Shown here: positions 54,874 to 63,999 of the stretch, piece after piece
Position numbering within the stretch: the first letter of the stretch is position 1
Layout: each line of letters begins with the position of its first letter
Assembly (NCBI RefSeq): GCF_014692675.1
Contig: NZ_JABFCZ010000012.1
Coordinates: 107,247 to 171,246 of the forward strand
Direction: 5' to 3'
DNA length: 64,000 nucleotides
DNA from: Roseibium aggregatum
GTDB lineage: Bacteria; Pseudomonadota; Alphaproteobacteria; Rhizobiales; Stappiaceae
Notes under the pieces: generated by a model
Seen by the model: the letters and a program-made list of their open reading frames with translations, nothing else
Told to the model about the DNA's origin: nothing
Database searches by the model: none
Made by a program: the position numbers and the translations under genes

Positions 54874-55938
54874 ATGAACACATTTGTAATCGGATACTAC
54901 GCGCTGCTGATCGGAGCCTCCTGTCTGGCAGCCTATTTCAAGAAACGCGAAGTCTTCCTGCTGATTTTCTCGCTGACGCTGGCGTCGTTCATCATGGGAA
55001 TTATCGGTGGTGTCCCCGCGCTTCGCTTCGTGACGATCGCTGCGGGCATGCTTGCCCTTGCAGCCGGAACGTCTTTCGCCTTCCGCGAATTCCTGATCAT
55101 GATCAGTCCGGAATGGATGGCGAAGGAACTGAGGACGGCTCCGCTGACAGCGGCGTTCGGCATGTTCGTGATCTTCACCTATGCCATTGCCGGCGTTTTC
55201 GCCCCGATCATCGCACCGCACGGGGAAGCGCAGGTGATCGCATCGGCCTTCGCGCCGCCAGATGAGAACATGCTTCTGGGGGCCGACCAGCTCGGACGCG
55301 ACATGTTCAGCCGCATCATTTTCGGCGCCCGCAACTCGGTCGGGCTTGCCCTCCTGGCAACGGCCCTCGCCTTTCTCATGGGTGCGGTCGCCGGCCTTTA
55401 TGCGGCCACGAAAGGCGGCTGGTTCGACCAGATCCTCGGACGGACGGCCGATGTGATCATGTCCGTACCCTCGCTGATCTTCGCCCTTTTGATGCTGAGT
55501 ATCTTCGGCACCAATCTGGCCGTCATCGTCATCGTGGTCGCGGTCATCTATTCACCCCGCGTCTTCCGGCTCACACGCGCCGTTGCAGGCAATGTGGTGG
55601 TGATGGACTATATCGAGGCGGCAAAACTGAGGGGCGAAGGCACCTGGTACCTGATCCGCCGGGAGATCCTGCCGAATTCGACGGCGCCTCTGATTGCCGA
55701 ATTCGGCCTGGAATTCTGCTTCGTGTTCCTGCTGATCGCCGGCCTGTCGTTCCTGGGTCTCGGCATCCAGCCGCCAACAGCCGACTGGGGCTCCATGGTG
55801 CGGGAAAACGCGACGCTGATTTCCTTCGGTGAAATGACACCGCTGATCCCGGCCGCCGCCATCGCCCTTTTGACGGTTGCCGTCAATTTCGTTGTCGACT
55901 GGATGCTGTTCCGGTCCTCCGGCCTGAAGGAGGTTTGA
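54874..55938 (+). CDS. ABC transporter permease, DppC/OppC type, with extended N-terminus
   Basis: 354 residues. The first ~75 residues contain two or three extra hydrophobic segments (FVIGYYALLIGASCLAAYF, LLIFSLTLASFIMGIIG) before the usual DppC start (FREFLIMISPEWMAKELRTAPLTAAFGMFVIF). LGADQLGRDMFSRIIFGAR and MDYIEAAKLRGEGTWYLIRREILPNSTAPLI are the family marks. The extension is longer than in typical DppC. Confidence 0.88.
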   Translation: MNTFVIGYYALLIGASCLAAYFKKREVFLLIFSLTLASFIMGIIGGVPALRFVTIAAGMLALAAGTSFAFREFLIMISPEWMAKELRTAPLTAAFGMFVIFTYAIAGVFAPIIAPHGEAQVIASAFAPPDENMLLGADQLGRDMFSRIIFGARNSVGLALLATALAFLMGAVAGLYAATKGGWFDQILGRTADVIMSVPSLIFALLMLSIFGTNLAVIVIVVAVIYSPRVFRLTRAVAGNVVVMDYIEAAKLRGEGTWYLIRREILPNSTAPLIAEFGLEFCFVFLLIAGLSFLGLGIQPPTADWGSMVRENATLISFGEMTPLIPAAAIALLTVAVNFVVDWMLFRSSGLKEV

Positions 55939-55940
55939 CC

Positions 55941-57593
55941 ATGAGTTCGAAGAAAGACGTTCTGCTCAAGATCACCGATCTTCGTATCGAAGGTTTTTCG
56001 GACGAAGAATGGATCGAGATCGTCCACGGGGTCGACCTCACCCTGCACAAGGGCGAGGTGCTCGGCCTGATCGGCGAGTCCGGGGCCGGCAAGTCCACGA
56101 TCGGCCTGGCGGCGATGGGTTTTGCCCGGGACGGCTGCCGGATTTCCGGCGGATCGATCGAATTCGACGGCATGGAGCTGACGACGACGCCGGAGAGCGA
56201 CCTGCGCGCCCTGCGCGGATCACGGATCGCCTATGTGGCCCAATCCGCCGCCGCCTCCTTCAATCCGGCGCATCGCATCATCGATCAGCACACCGAAGCC
56301 CCGATCCAGTACCGGATCCAGAAGCGCATGGAAGCGCAGGAAGACGCCATGCAGCTTTATGAGCGCCTGCGCCTTCCAAATCCGGACGAAATCGGCTTCC
56401 GCTATCCGCACCAGGTGTCCGGCGGACAGCTGCAGCGGGCCATGACCGCCATGGCGATGGCCTGCCGTCCCGACCTGATCATCTTCGACGAGCCGACGAC
56501 GGCCCTCGACGTGACCACCCAGATCGAGGTGCTGGCGGCCATCCGGGATATAGTCGACCAGTTCAACACCGCCGCGATCTACATCACCCACGACCTCGCG
56601 GTCGTCGCCCAGATGGCCGATACCATCAAGGTGCTCCTGAAAGGGGAAGAGGTCGAGGAAGCTCCAACGGAGGAAATGCTCGACAATCCGAAGGAGGAAT
56701 ATACCAAGAGCCTGTGGGCGGTGCGCAGCTTCAAGCGGCCGCAAAAGCGCCGGCCGACAGGCCCGGATGCAACGCCGATCGTCTCTGTCCAGGGCATCGA
56801 TGCCGCGTATGGTCCGACCAAGGTGCTGGACGACGTATCCTTCGATATCTATCCGGGGATGACCGTGGCCGTGGTCGGTGAATCCGGGTCCGGCAAGTCG
56901 ACGACCGCCCGCTGCATCACGGGTTTGCTGCCGCCGACCAAGGGACAGATCCTGTTCAACGGCGAGGTCATGCCGCCGAAATATCAGGACCGGACCAAGG
57001 AACAGCTTCGTCAGGCCCAGATGATCTACCAGATGGCCGACACCGCGCTCAATCCCAAGATCCGGATCAGCGAGATCATCGGCCGCCCGGCCCAGTTCTA
57101 CGGCGGTCTGAAAGGCGCCAAGCTCAAAAGCCGGGTCGACGAGTTGCTCGACCTGATCGAACTGGAGCCGTCGAAATTCTACAGCCGTTACCCGCCGGAG
57201 CTCTCCGGCGGTCAGAAACAGCGTGTCGGAATCGCCCGTGCGCTTGCGGCAAATCCGTCCTTCATCATCTGCGACGAGGTCACCAGCGCGCTGGACCAGC
57301 TCGTGGCGGAAGGCATTCTGAAGCTGCTTGACCGGCTGCAGCAGGAGTTCAACCTGGCCTACATGTTCATCACCCACGATCTGGCGACGGTCCGTTCCAT
57401 CGCGGATGAGGTCGTGGTGATACAGAGAGGCAAGGTCGTGGAACAGGGGCCCAAGGACGAAATGTTCACGCCCCCGCACCATCCCTATACGGATCTGCTC
57501 CTGTCCTCGGTTCCGGAAATGGATCCGAACTGGCTCACGACGCTCCTGGAAGAACGCGGCGTCGACGATATCGGCGAAGCCGCCGATGTTTGA
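55941..57593 (+). CDS. ABC transporter ATP-binding protein, fused DppD-DppF type
   Basis: 550 residues with two ABC domains. The first has Walker [10 protein letters not shown] (about 48-56), signature VSGGQLQRA and Walker [13 protein letters not shown]. The second has GESGSGKST (about 315), LSGGQKQRV and [12 protein letters not shown]. Both look able to hydrolyse ATP. GGAGG precedes the ATG at 55941. It completes a full importer (binding protein, two permeases, ATPase). Confidence 0.92.
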   Translation: MSSKKDVLLKITDLRIEGFSDEEWIEIVHGVDLTLHKGEVLGLIGESGAGKSTIGLAAMGFARDGCRISGGSIEFDGMELTTTPESDLRALRGSRIAYVAQSAAASFNPAHRIIDQHTEAPIQYRIQKRMEAQEDAMQLYERLRLPNPDEIGFRYPHQVSGGQLQRAMTAMAMACRPDLIIFDEPTTALDVTTQIEVLAAIRDIVDQFNTAAIYITHDLAVVAQMADTIKVLLKGEEVEEAPTEEMLDNPKEEYTKSLWAVRSFKRPQKRRPTGPDATPIVSVQGIDAAYGPTKVLDDVSFDIYPGMTVAVVGESGSGKSTTARCITGLLPPTKGQILFNGEVMPPKYQDRTKEQLRQAQMIYQMADTALNPKIRISEIIGRPAQFYGGLKGAKLKSRVDELLDLIELEPSKFYSRYPPELSGGQKQRVGIARALAANPSFIICDEVTSALDQLVAEGILKLLDRLQQEFNLAYMFITHDLATVRSIADEVVVIQRGKVVEQGPKDEMFTPPHHPYTDLLLSSVPEMDPNWLTTLLEERGVDDIGEAADV

Positions 57594-57636
57594 CGCTCCG
57601 GCGGCGACGCCGGAGGTGCGGACAAACAAAACCGCT

Positions 57637-57657
57637 CCCGGTCCTGACAGGACCGGG
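57637..57657. terminator. Weak hairpin terminator after the importer operon
   Basis: CCCGGTCCT-GAC-AGGACCGGG, nine perfect pairs, but no T-run follows on the plus strand. It may serve both the importer operon and the convergent small gene. Confidence 0.5.
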
Positions 57658-57698
57658 GGCTCAGCCTGATTTAAGGGAATTGATCGGCCTGTGCCGGA

Positions 57699-57821
57699 TC
57701 AGCCGACCATCAAATAGCCGGACAGCAGCATCGTACCCACGATCACGCCGTAGACGCCGACAAGGGCCGGCCAGGTTCCGCTGTGCTCTTTGTATTCGCG
57801 AATAAGTTCATCACGGGTCAT
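57699..57821 (-). CDS. Forty-residue single-span membrane protein
   Basis: Read on the minus strand from the ATG at 57821, the protein starts MTRDELIREYKEHSGTWPAL and ends with the hydrophobic GVYGVIVGTMLLSGYLMVG before TGA. A charged helical N-terminus precedes one membrane span at about 18-38. AGGAGG lies five bases upstream of the ATG, the strongest ribosome binding site in the neighbourhood. No known family is recognised. It stands alone between the importer operon and the PBP gene. Confidence 0.68.
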   Translation of the reverse strand: MTRDELIREYKEHSGTWPALVGVYGVIVGTMLLSGYLMVG

Positions 57822-58155
57822 GTCGACCTCCTGAAACGCCCGAACTCCGCCGGGGTGATGCGTTGCCGATTTGTGCGACCACTACTAGACGGAAGTTAAG
57901 AATTCAATGCGGAAATTCAAGAAATTCTACCGTATTTTTGCATAGCTGATGCGCCTGGCATTTACGGCAGGCATGGCGGAAGCACCTGATCGGAAACGGG
58001 CGGCGAATGCCACGGCAACAGAAATGCCTGAAATCGCCGCCGCCCGACGAAAGCCCCTGCAACCGTCCGCAAAAACGCTATAAAGAGTTTCGAGACTCAC
58101 GGAGCGCGAATGGGGCGCGGCTCAGTCGGGACGGTCGAGGCACAAGCGGCAGGCA
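57822..58155. other. Intergenic region between the small membrane protein and the binding-protein gene
   Basis: 334 bases. It includes the promoters of the small gene (minus) and the binding-protein gene (plus). No RNA gene or repeat was seen. Confidence 0.5.
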
Positions 58156-58992
58156 ATGGTCACTCATTTCAGAAACATACTCCTTGTTTTCCTGGCCCTT
58201 TGCGCCTTTCTCACGAGGGTCAATGCGCAGGAGACGGTCGTGGTGCCCAATTTCTGGGACCCGAAGGCGGTGCATGACCGTCCGGCCGACATTCCGGGCA
58301 AGATCCAGTTTCTGGCGACCGACGGCTATCCGCCGTTCGTGTACCGCGATGCTGAGGATCGACTGACGGGCTTCAACGTCGACCTCGCGCGCGCCATCTG
58401 CCAGGAACTCGATACGTCCTGCTCCCTGCGCATCAAGGAATTCAGCGGCCTGTTGCCGGCCCTGGAGGAAGGGGAAGGCGATGCCATCATATCCGGCCTC
58501 GCGCGCACCGACGACCTTGTGGAGCGCCTTTCGTTCAGCGACGACTACCTGAAGCTTCCGGCGCGGTTTATCGTCCGGACGGGGAAGGAAAAGGCCTTCG
58601 GGGCGGATGCGATCGCCGGCGCCCGGATCTCCGTCGAAGCCGGCTCCCGACACGAAGCCTTTGCCGCGCGATTCTGGCCGGAGGCCTTCCTGATGCCTTT
58701 CGATACGGTGGAGGCGGCGCGCACGGCGCTGGTCAAAGGCGACGTAGATGCCCATTTCGGCGACGGGCTTTCGCTTTCCTTCTGGCTCAACAGCACGGAT
58801 GCGGCAGACTGTTGCCGGTTTGCCGGCGGCCCCTGGCTGGAGCCCGGCTATTTCGACGAAGGCCTGTCGATCGCCATGCGCAAGGACGACGCGTCCACGC
58901 GCGAGGCCATCAACTACGCCCTTCGCCGGCTACAGCAGACAGGCGTCTACCGCGAGCTTTACCTGCGCTACTTCCCGGTCAGCTTTTTCTGA
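58156..58992 (+). CDS. Periplasmic substrate-binding protein (amino-acid type, PBP2)
   Basis: 278 residues with a signal peptide (ILLVFLALCAFLTRVNAQ). The PBP2 start IQFLATDGYPPFVYRDAEDRLTGFNVDLARAICQ (about 49-82) is typical of family 3 solute-binding proteins. A Cys pair (CC near 219) is unusual. No permease or ATPase genes lie beside it, so it is an orphan binding protein or a sensory one. Confidence 0.85.
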   Translation: MVTHFRNILLVFLALCAFLTRVNAQETVVVPNFWDPKAVHDRPADIPGKIQFLATDGYPPFVYRDAEDRLTGFNVDLARAICQELDTSCSLRIKEFSGLLPALEEGEGDAIISGLARTDDLVERLSFSDDYLKLPARFIVRTGKEKAFGADAIAGARISVEAGSRHEAFAARFWPEAFLMPFDTVEAARTALVKGDVDAHFGDGLSLSFWLNSTDAADCCRFAGGPWLEPGYFDEGLSIAMRKDDASTREAINYALRRLQQTGVYRELYLRYFPVSFF

Positions 58993-59023
58993 CCCAAGAA
59001 ACCTCCAACGGACCCCGATCCAC

Positions 59024-59668
59024 ATGCCCGACTTTCTCTGGACCCGCCCGGACACCTCAGCCGTTGCCACCCTCCTGCTCGCTCACGGGGCGGGAGCGGC
59101 CATGGATTCCGCCTTCATGAACAAGCTGTCGGCGGCACTGGCCGCCAACGGGATCGCCGTCGCCCGGTTCGAGTTCGCCTACATGGCCGGACGCCGGACC
59201 GGCGGGTCCAAACGGCCGCCGCCGCGGGCCGACAAGCTCATCGGCGAATTCCAGACCGCCCTGCAGGCGCTCATGTCTGAAAGCGACGGCCCGATCCTGA
59301 TCGGCGGCAAGTCCATGGGCGGGCGCGTGGCCGCCATGCTGGCGGGCGGGGCTTCCCTGCCCGGCCGTGTCAAGGGCGTGTGCTGCTTCGGCTATCCGTT
59401 CCACCCGACCGGGAAAGCGGAGGCGGACTGGCGCCTGGAGCCTCTTCAGGGAGCCAAACGGCGGGTCCTGATCTGCCAGGGCGACCGCGATCCGTTCGGA
59501 TCGCGCGCCGAGCTGGACGAGATTTCCCTGCCGGAACACGTTGCGATCACTTACCTGGAAGATGGCAATCACGACTTCGGACCGCGCGGCAAGTCCCCGG
59601 CGACCCTCGATGGCAACATTGCCGAGGCTGCAAAGGCAGTCGCCGATTTTGCCGGGAAGGTGAGCTAG
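59024..59668 (+). CDS. Alpha/beta hydrolase, KANL3/Tex30-like
   Basis: 214 residues. The nucleophile elbow reads GGKSMGGRVAAML (Ser near 91), and the late GDRDPFG and DGNHDFGPR supply the Asp and His. It matches the short KANL3/Tex30-like hydrolases. The ATG at 59024 is chosen because it begins MPDFLWTRP; a longer frame upstream overlaps the previous gene. Its end overlaps hslO by four bases, convergently. Substrate unknown. Confidence 0.82.
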   Translation: MPDFLWTRPDTSAVATLLLAHGAGAAMDSAFMNKLSAALAANGIAVARFEFAYMAGRRTGGSKRPPPRADKLIGEFQTALQALMSESDGPILIGGKSMGGRVAAMLAGGASLPGRVKGVCCFGYPFHPTGKAEADWRLEPLQGAKRRVLICQGDRDPFGSRAELDEISLPEHVAITYLEDGNHDFGPRGKSPATLDGNIAEAAKAVADFAGKVS

Positions 59669-60654
59669 CCGGCGGCTTCCTCGGGATCGAATTCGTAGCG
59701 GGTGCTGCAGAATTCGCAGGTGACCACCACCTTGCCGTCCTTTTTCATGTCCGCCATTTCCTCGGCGCTGAAGCTCTTCAGGATGCCGACGACCTTTTCG
59801 CGCGAACACCGGCAGCGGTCGACGATCGGCTGCGGTTCGAACAGGCGGATCCCGCGTTCGTGGAACAGGCGGAACAGCAGCCGCTCGACGGTCACTTCCG
59901 GGTCGGTCAATTCGACGTCCTTGACCGTTTCCACAAGGGCTTTCGCCTCCACCCAGGCATCGTCCTCGTCGATGTCATGCAGGACCGTGCCTTCCGGCGC
60001 GTCGCCGGGTGAGAAATCCGCCTGGCGCATGCGTTCCGGCGCCTCGGGCAGGAACTGGGCGATGACGCCGCCGGCAATCCAGCTGTGCGACGGCCCTTCG
60101 CCCTCGTTGCGGGTGAAGAGTTCGCCGACGGCAAGGCGGACCTCGGTCGGGATCTGTTCGGAACGGGCGAAATAGCGACGTGCCACTTCCTCCAGCGAGA
60201 TCCCGTCGAGCTCCACCAACCCCTGATAGCGCTGCATGTGCCGTCCCTGGTCGATGGTCATGGCAAGGTGACCGCGGCCGAGCAGCTGTTCGGCCGAGGG
60301 CGGACCGTTTTCCATCGCCTTCGCCAGTTTTTCCTGGTCGAAGGTCGCGCAGGCGCGCACCGCGTCGGGCGAGGTGAAATCGACGACCAGCATGGACACC
60401 GGCCCGTCGGTCTGGGTCTGCAGGGTAAAGCGGCCATCGAACTTCAGGGAGGTTCCCAGAAGGCATGTCAGGACGATCGCTTCGGCCAGCACCCGCGAGA
60501 CCGGCTCCGGATAGTTGTGCCGCTCCAGGATCTTTTCCACCACGGGGCCGAGCGAAACGGCCCGACCGCGCACGTCCAGTCCTTCCACGGCAAAGGGACG
60601 CACCGCGTCCTGCCCTGCGGGGCTTACGCCATAATCCTCAATATTGAATGCCAC
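59665..60654 (-). CDS. hslO: Hsp33-family redox chaperone
   Basis: 329 residues. The zinc-binding C-terminal redox switch is CRCS at about 281-284 and CEFC at about 313-316. An oxidation-activated holdase that protects proteins from oxidative unfolding. It follows argF by 24 bases; the argD-argF-hslO order is well known in rhizobia. Confidence 0.93.
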   Translation of the reverse strand: MAFNIEDYGVSPAGQDAVRPFAVEGLDVRGRAVSLGPVVEKILERHNYPEPVSRVLAEAIVLTCLLGTSLKFDGRFTLQTQTDGPVSMLVVDFTSPDAVRACATFDQEKLAKAMENGPPSAEQLLGRGHLAMTIDQGRHMQRYQGLVELDGISLEEVARRYFARSEQIPTEVRLAVGELFTRNEGEGPSHSWIAGGVIAQFLPEAPERMRQADFSPGDAPEGTVLHDIDEDDAWVEAKALVETVKDVELTDPEVTVERLLFRLFHERGIRLFEPQPIVDRCRCSREKVVGILKSFSAEEMADMKKDGKVVVTCEFCSTRYEFDPEEAAG

Positions 60655-60678
60655 GCTTAAAGCCTTTCCAACCGCGTC

Positions 60679-61608
60679 TTAAACGGCGTCAAAACACCAG
60701 GCAAGGATACCCTTTTGCGCGTGCAGGCGGTTTTCCGCCTCGTCGAAGACCACGGAATTCGGCCCGTCCATCACTTCAGACGTCACCTCTTCACCCCGGT
60801 GGGCGGGAAGGCAATGCATGAAAAGCGCATCCGACCTGGCTTCCTGCATCAGGCGCTTGTTGACCTGATAGGCGCTGAGAAGATTGTGACGGTTTTCCTC
60901 GTCATCGTCTCCCATGGAAACCCAGCAGTCGGTCACCACGCAATCGGTATCCTTTACCGCTTCATATGGGTCGTCGGTGACGATAATCGAGCCCCCGTCG
61001 GCGCGGGCTTTTTCGATCAGGTCCGTCGGCGGGGCGAGTTCCTTCGGCGTGGCGATCCTGAGTTCGAAGTCGAAGCGCGGGGCGGCATGAACCCAGGAGG
61101 CCAGCACGTTGTTGCTGTCCCCGGTCCAGGCAACACTCTTGCCGGAAATAATGCCGCGGTGTTCCTCGAAGGTCAGAAGATCCGCCATGATCTGGCAGGG
61201 GTGAGACACCTTGGTCAGGCCGTTGATCACCGGCACGGTGGCGTTTTCCGCCAGTTCATTGAGCTGCTCGTGGTCCAGGATCCGGATCATGATCGCATCG
61301 ACAAAACGGGACAGGACGCGCGCGGTATCGGCGATGGTCTCGCCCCGGCCGAGCTGCATTTCCGCACCGGTCAGCATCAGCGTCTCGCCGCCGAGTTCGC
61401 GCATGCCGACGTCGAAGGAAATGCGGGTTCGTGTCGACGGCTGTTCGAAAATCATCGCCAGCACCTTGCCGGCCAGGATCCCCTCGCCGCGGCGCACACC
61501 ATTGCGGGTCTTCTTGATGCGCTTACAGGCGTCGAGGATATGGCGAAGCTCGTCGCCGCCGAACTGGGTCAGGTCGAGAAAATGCCGCGACATACCGGTA
61601 CTGGTCAC
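60679..61608 (-). CDS. argF: Ornithine carbamoyltransferase
   Basis: 309 residues. The carbamoyl phosphate loop [12 protein letters not shown] (about 57-68) and [11 protein letters not shown] (about 268-278) are diagnostic. It makes citrulline in arginine synthesis. Its ATG overlaps the argD stop by four bases. Confidence 0.94.
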   Translation of the reverse strand: MTSTGMSRHFLDLTQFGGDELRHILDACKRIKKTRNGVRRGEGILAGKVLAMIFEQPSTRTRISFDVGMRELGGETLMLTGAEMQLGRGETIADTARVLSRFVDAIMIRILDHEQLNELAENATVPVINGLTKVSHPCQIMADLLTFEEHRGIISGKSVAWTGDSNNVLASWVHAAPRFDFELRIATPKELAPPTDLIEKARADGGSIIVTDDPYEAVKDTDCVVTDCWVSMGDDDEENRHNLLSAYQVNKRLMQEARSDALFMHCLPAHRGEEVTSEVMDGPNSVVFDEAENRLHAQKGILAWCFDAV

Positions 61609-62807
61609 TCTGCCGCTCCTTTTGCTGTCAGTGTCTGCTCGATCGCCTTGGCCGCGGCCTCAAACCGCGCAACGGCTTCGCCGATTTCTTCTTCCGTGAT
61701 GGTCAAAGGCGGCATGACGCGCGCCACGTTGTCACCGGCGGGCACGACCAGCACATCGGCTTCCCGGGCCGCACCGACGAAATCGCCGACCGGGACCACG
61801 CATTTGATGCCCAGCATCAGGCCGGCGCCGCGCACCTCGGAAAAGACCGTCGGATGGCTGTCGACCAGTCCGGCGAGTTTCTGCTTGAAGGACAGGCCCT
61901 TGGCTTGAACGGCTTCGAGGAAGCCGTCTGCGAGGACGACATCGAGGACCGCATTGCCGACGGCCATGGCCAGCGGATTGCCGCCGAAGGTCGTGCCGTG
62001 GGTTCCCGGCACCATCGGCGCGGCAGCCTCTTCCGTCGCCAGGCAGGCGCCCATCGGGAACCCGCCGCCGATGCCTTTGGCAATCGCCATGATATCCGGC
62101 GCGATGCCGGCCCATTCGTGGGCGAAAAGCTTGCCGGTCCGGCCGACACCAGTCTGGATCTCGTCGAAAATCAGCAGGATGCCTTCGTCGTCGCACAGCT
62201 TGCGCAGCTGGCGCAGGAAATCGACCGGGATCTCGCGGATACCGCCTTCGCCCTGGATCGGCTCGATGGCGATCGCCGCCGTCTGCGGGCCGATAACCTT
62301 CTTCAGGGCCTCCATGTCGCAAGGGGGAACCTGGTCGAAACCGGGCGCCTTGGGACCGAAGCCTTCCAGGTACTTGGCCTGGCCGCCGGCCGCGATCGTG
62401 GCGATGGTCCGCCCGTGAAATGCGCCTTCGAAGGTGACGATATGGTAGCGTTCGGGCTCACCCCGGTCATAATGATAGCGGCGTGCGGTCTTGATGGCGG
62501 CTTCCATCGCTTCCGCACCGGAATTGCAGAACATGACCTTGTCCGCGAAGGTCGCCTCGGCCAGGCGGCGGCCGAGCCGTTCCTGATCCGGCACCCTGTG
62601 CAGGTTCGAGACGTGCCAGAGCTTTTCAGCCTGGCTTTTCAGGGTCTGGACCAGATGCGGATGGCAATGGCCGACGGAGTTCACCGCGATGCCGGAACCG
62701 CAGTCGAGGAAACGTCGGCCGTCGTTCGTCACGAGCCAGACACCTTCCCCGTGATCGAACTCCAGGCTCGATCTTGCGTAATTCCCAAACAGCGCAGTCG
62801 CCGACAT
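61605..62807 (-). CDS. argD: Acetylornithine transaminase
   Basis: 400-residue PLP-dependent class III aminotransferase. The PLP lysine is in [16 protein letters not shown] (about 242-257). [19 protein letters not shown] (about 95) and [18 protein letters not shown] are typical. It acts before argF in arginine synthesis, and may double as succinyl-diaminopimelate aminotransferase. GAGGAG precedes the ATG. A hairpin with a T-rich tail lies in its leader. Confidence 0.93.
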   Translation of the reverse strand: MSATALFGNYARSSLEFDHGEGVWLVTNDGRRFLDCGSGIAVNSVGHCHPHLVQTLKSQAEKLWHVSNLHRVPDQERLGRRLAEATFADKVMFCNSGAEAMEAAIKTARRYHYDRGEPERYHIVTFEGAFHGRTIATIAAGGQAKYLEGFGPKAPGFDQVPPCDMEALKKVIGPQTAAIAIEPIQGEGGIREIPVDFLRQLRKLCDDEGILLIFDEIQTGVGRTGKLFAHEWAGIAPDIMAIAKGIGGGFPMGACLATEEAAAPMVPGTHGTTFGGNPLAMAVGNAVLDVVLADGFLEAVQAKGLSFKQKLAGLVDSHPTVFSEVRGAGLMLGIKCVVPVGDFVGAAREADVLVVPAGDNVARVMPPLTITEEEIGEAVARFEAAAKAIEQTLTAKGAAE

Positions 62808-62873
62808 TGTTTCAACTCCTCTGGAGACCGGATTCCCCGGCTCGCCTTCGGCCCTTTACCGGCCAAAACGAAA

Positions 62874-62898
62874 CGTGCCGCCCCAAAGAGGCGGCACG
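62874..62898 (-). terminator. Hairpin with T-rich tail in the argD leader, possible attenuator
   Basis: On the minus strand CGTGCCGCC-TCTTTGG-GGCGGCACG, nine perfect pairs, followed by TTTCGTTTTGG. It lies about 67 bases upstream of the argD ATG and downstream of the likely promoter, so it could terminate transcription before argD. Confidence 0.6.
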
Positions 62899-63153
62899 CG
62901 CAATTCAGGTCTCCTTATACACTGCTTCCCCGGCTTTGTGTCAATGCAAATGGCTCAAATCAGCCACTTCCGGAGCGCCCGACGATTTGCGCCATTTATG
63001 GGGAAAAGTCGGTTCTTCCCCATCTCATTCAGGCGGGCAACTTGCCTGCCCTTTTCTCCCTATTGTAATCTCCAACCCATCAGCCACGATATCTCGTGCA
63101 CATAATCAAATCACGGCACTATATATGCCATGACTGGCGCGTTCATACGCGCC

Positions 63154-63168
63154 TTAACACCGGGTTAA
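63154..63168. promoter_or_regulatory. CtrA binding box in the gcrA promoter
   Basis: TTAACACCGGGTTAA, i.e. TTAA-N7-TTAA, the exact consensus full site of CtrA, 39 bases before the gcrA ATG. In Caulobacter CtrA represses gcrA. Confidence 0.8.
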
Positions 63169-63207
63169 TGCCTTCTGGCATGTGCCACGGACCAAGGGGT
63201 GCGGCAA

Positions 63208-63747
63208 ATGAGTTGGACGACGGAACGCGTTGAGCTTTTGAAGAAACTCTGGAGCGAGGGCCTGAGCGCAAGCCAGATCGCCGGCGAGCTCGGCGGCGTC
63301 ACGCGGAATGCGGTCATCGGCAAGGTTCACCGCCTCGGCTTGTCGGGACGGGCGAAGACGCCGTCTCCGGCCAGCAAACCGCGCCGCAACCGTCCGTCGT
63401 CGCCATCCTCTCCGGCCTCTTCCGCCGGCCGCCAAAGCGCGCCGCAACCGCAGACGCGCGGAGCGACGGCGCTGAAAATGGCCCCGGCTCCCGCTCCGGA
63501 GATCGAACCGGAAGCCGAACCGATCGCGGAGCTGGTCCCCATATCCGAGCGGGCAACGATCCTGACGCTGACGGAACGGACCTGCAAATGGCCGATCGGC
63601 GATCCGAGCAGCGAGGACTTCTATTTCTGCGGACGCCATTCCGATCCGGGCGTGCCCTACTGCGCCCATCACTGCAAGATCGCCTATCAGCCGGTCAGCG
63701 ACCGCCGCCGGGACCGGCGGGTGGCGAATACGGCGCGCGCGTCGTAG
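63208..63747 (+). CDS. gcrA: GcrA cell-cycle regulator
   Basis: 179 residues. The N-terminal helix-turn-helix domain MSWTTERVELLKKLWSEGLS...GGVTRNAVIGKVHRLGL (about 1-46) is diagnostic. A Pro/Ala/Arg-rich linker follows, then the C-terminal sigma-70-interacting domain (CKWPIGDPSSEDFYFCGRHSDPGVPYCAHHCKIAYQP, about 128-164). GcrA acts with sigma 70 at promoters bearing CcrM-methylated GANTC sites. The ATG at 63208 is used rather than 63199. A CtrA box lies upstream and two terminators follow. Confidence 0.93.
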   Translation: MSWTTERVELLKKLWSEGLSASQIAGELGGVTRNAVIGKVHRLGLSGRAKTPSPASKPRRNRPSSPSSPASSAGRQSAPQPQTRGATALKMAPAPAPEIEPEAEPIAELVPISERATILTLTERTCKWPIGDPSSEDFYFCGRHSDPGVPYCAHHCKIAYQPVSDRRRDRRVANTARAS

Positions 63748-63782
63748 AGGAAGCCGGTTCATTCCTGTCCAGGACAACAAAA

Positions 63783-63803
63783 AACCCGCCGATCCGGCGG
63801 GTT
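63783..63803. terminator. Hairpin terminator 1 after gcrA
   Basis: AACCCGCCG-ATC-CGGCGGGTT, nine perfect pairs, preceded by an A-run. Confidence 0.75.
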
Positions 63804-63815
63804 CAGACTGCTGAC

Positions 63816-63850
63816 AAACCCGTCGTTTTCGGCGGGTTTGTTTTTTTGGC
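63816..63850 (+). terminator. Hairpin terminator 2 after gcrA
   Basis: AAACCCGTCG-TTTT-CGGCGGGTTT, ten pairs with one G-T, followed by GTTTTTTTGG. A strong terminator on the plus strand. Confidence 0.8.
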
Positions 63851-63909
63851 TTTGGTTTTGTGGCGCTTGTCCGCGTTTTTGCGTTTGGTCCTTTACGCGC
63901 TGGTCTTTG

Positions 63910-63999
63910 TCACGCGGGAGCTTGTTTCGGAGCTTTGGTGAGTGCCATTGCGATCTTTTTGATGTTTTGGGCAGTGGCGGCGAGTAGGCACTGCACTTG
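63910..63999 (-). mobile_element. 3' end of a transposase gene (IS1182-like), cut by the window edge
   Basis: The minus strand entering at the right edge encodes QVQCLLAATAQNIKKIAMAL and a short tail ending APKQAPA before TGA at 63910-63912. The QCLLAATAQNIKKIA pattern is typical of the C-terminus of IS1182-type DDE transposases. The IS end therefore lies somewhere between the gcrA terminators and 63910. Family assignment rests on a few residues. Confidence 0.6.

Larger units (their letters stand above)
62808..63207. other. Divergent promoter region between argD and gcrA
   Basis: 400 bases. On the minus side it holds a hairpin (62874-62898) in the argD leader, a TTGACA at 62939-62944 and a TATAAG at 62914-62919 (spacing 19). 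On the plus side it holds a perfect CtrA box at 63154-63168. A GATTC (GANTC, CcrM site) lies at 62831-62835. Confidence 0.6.
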
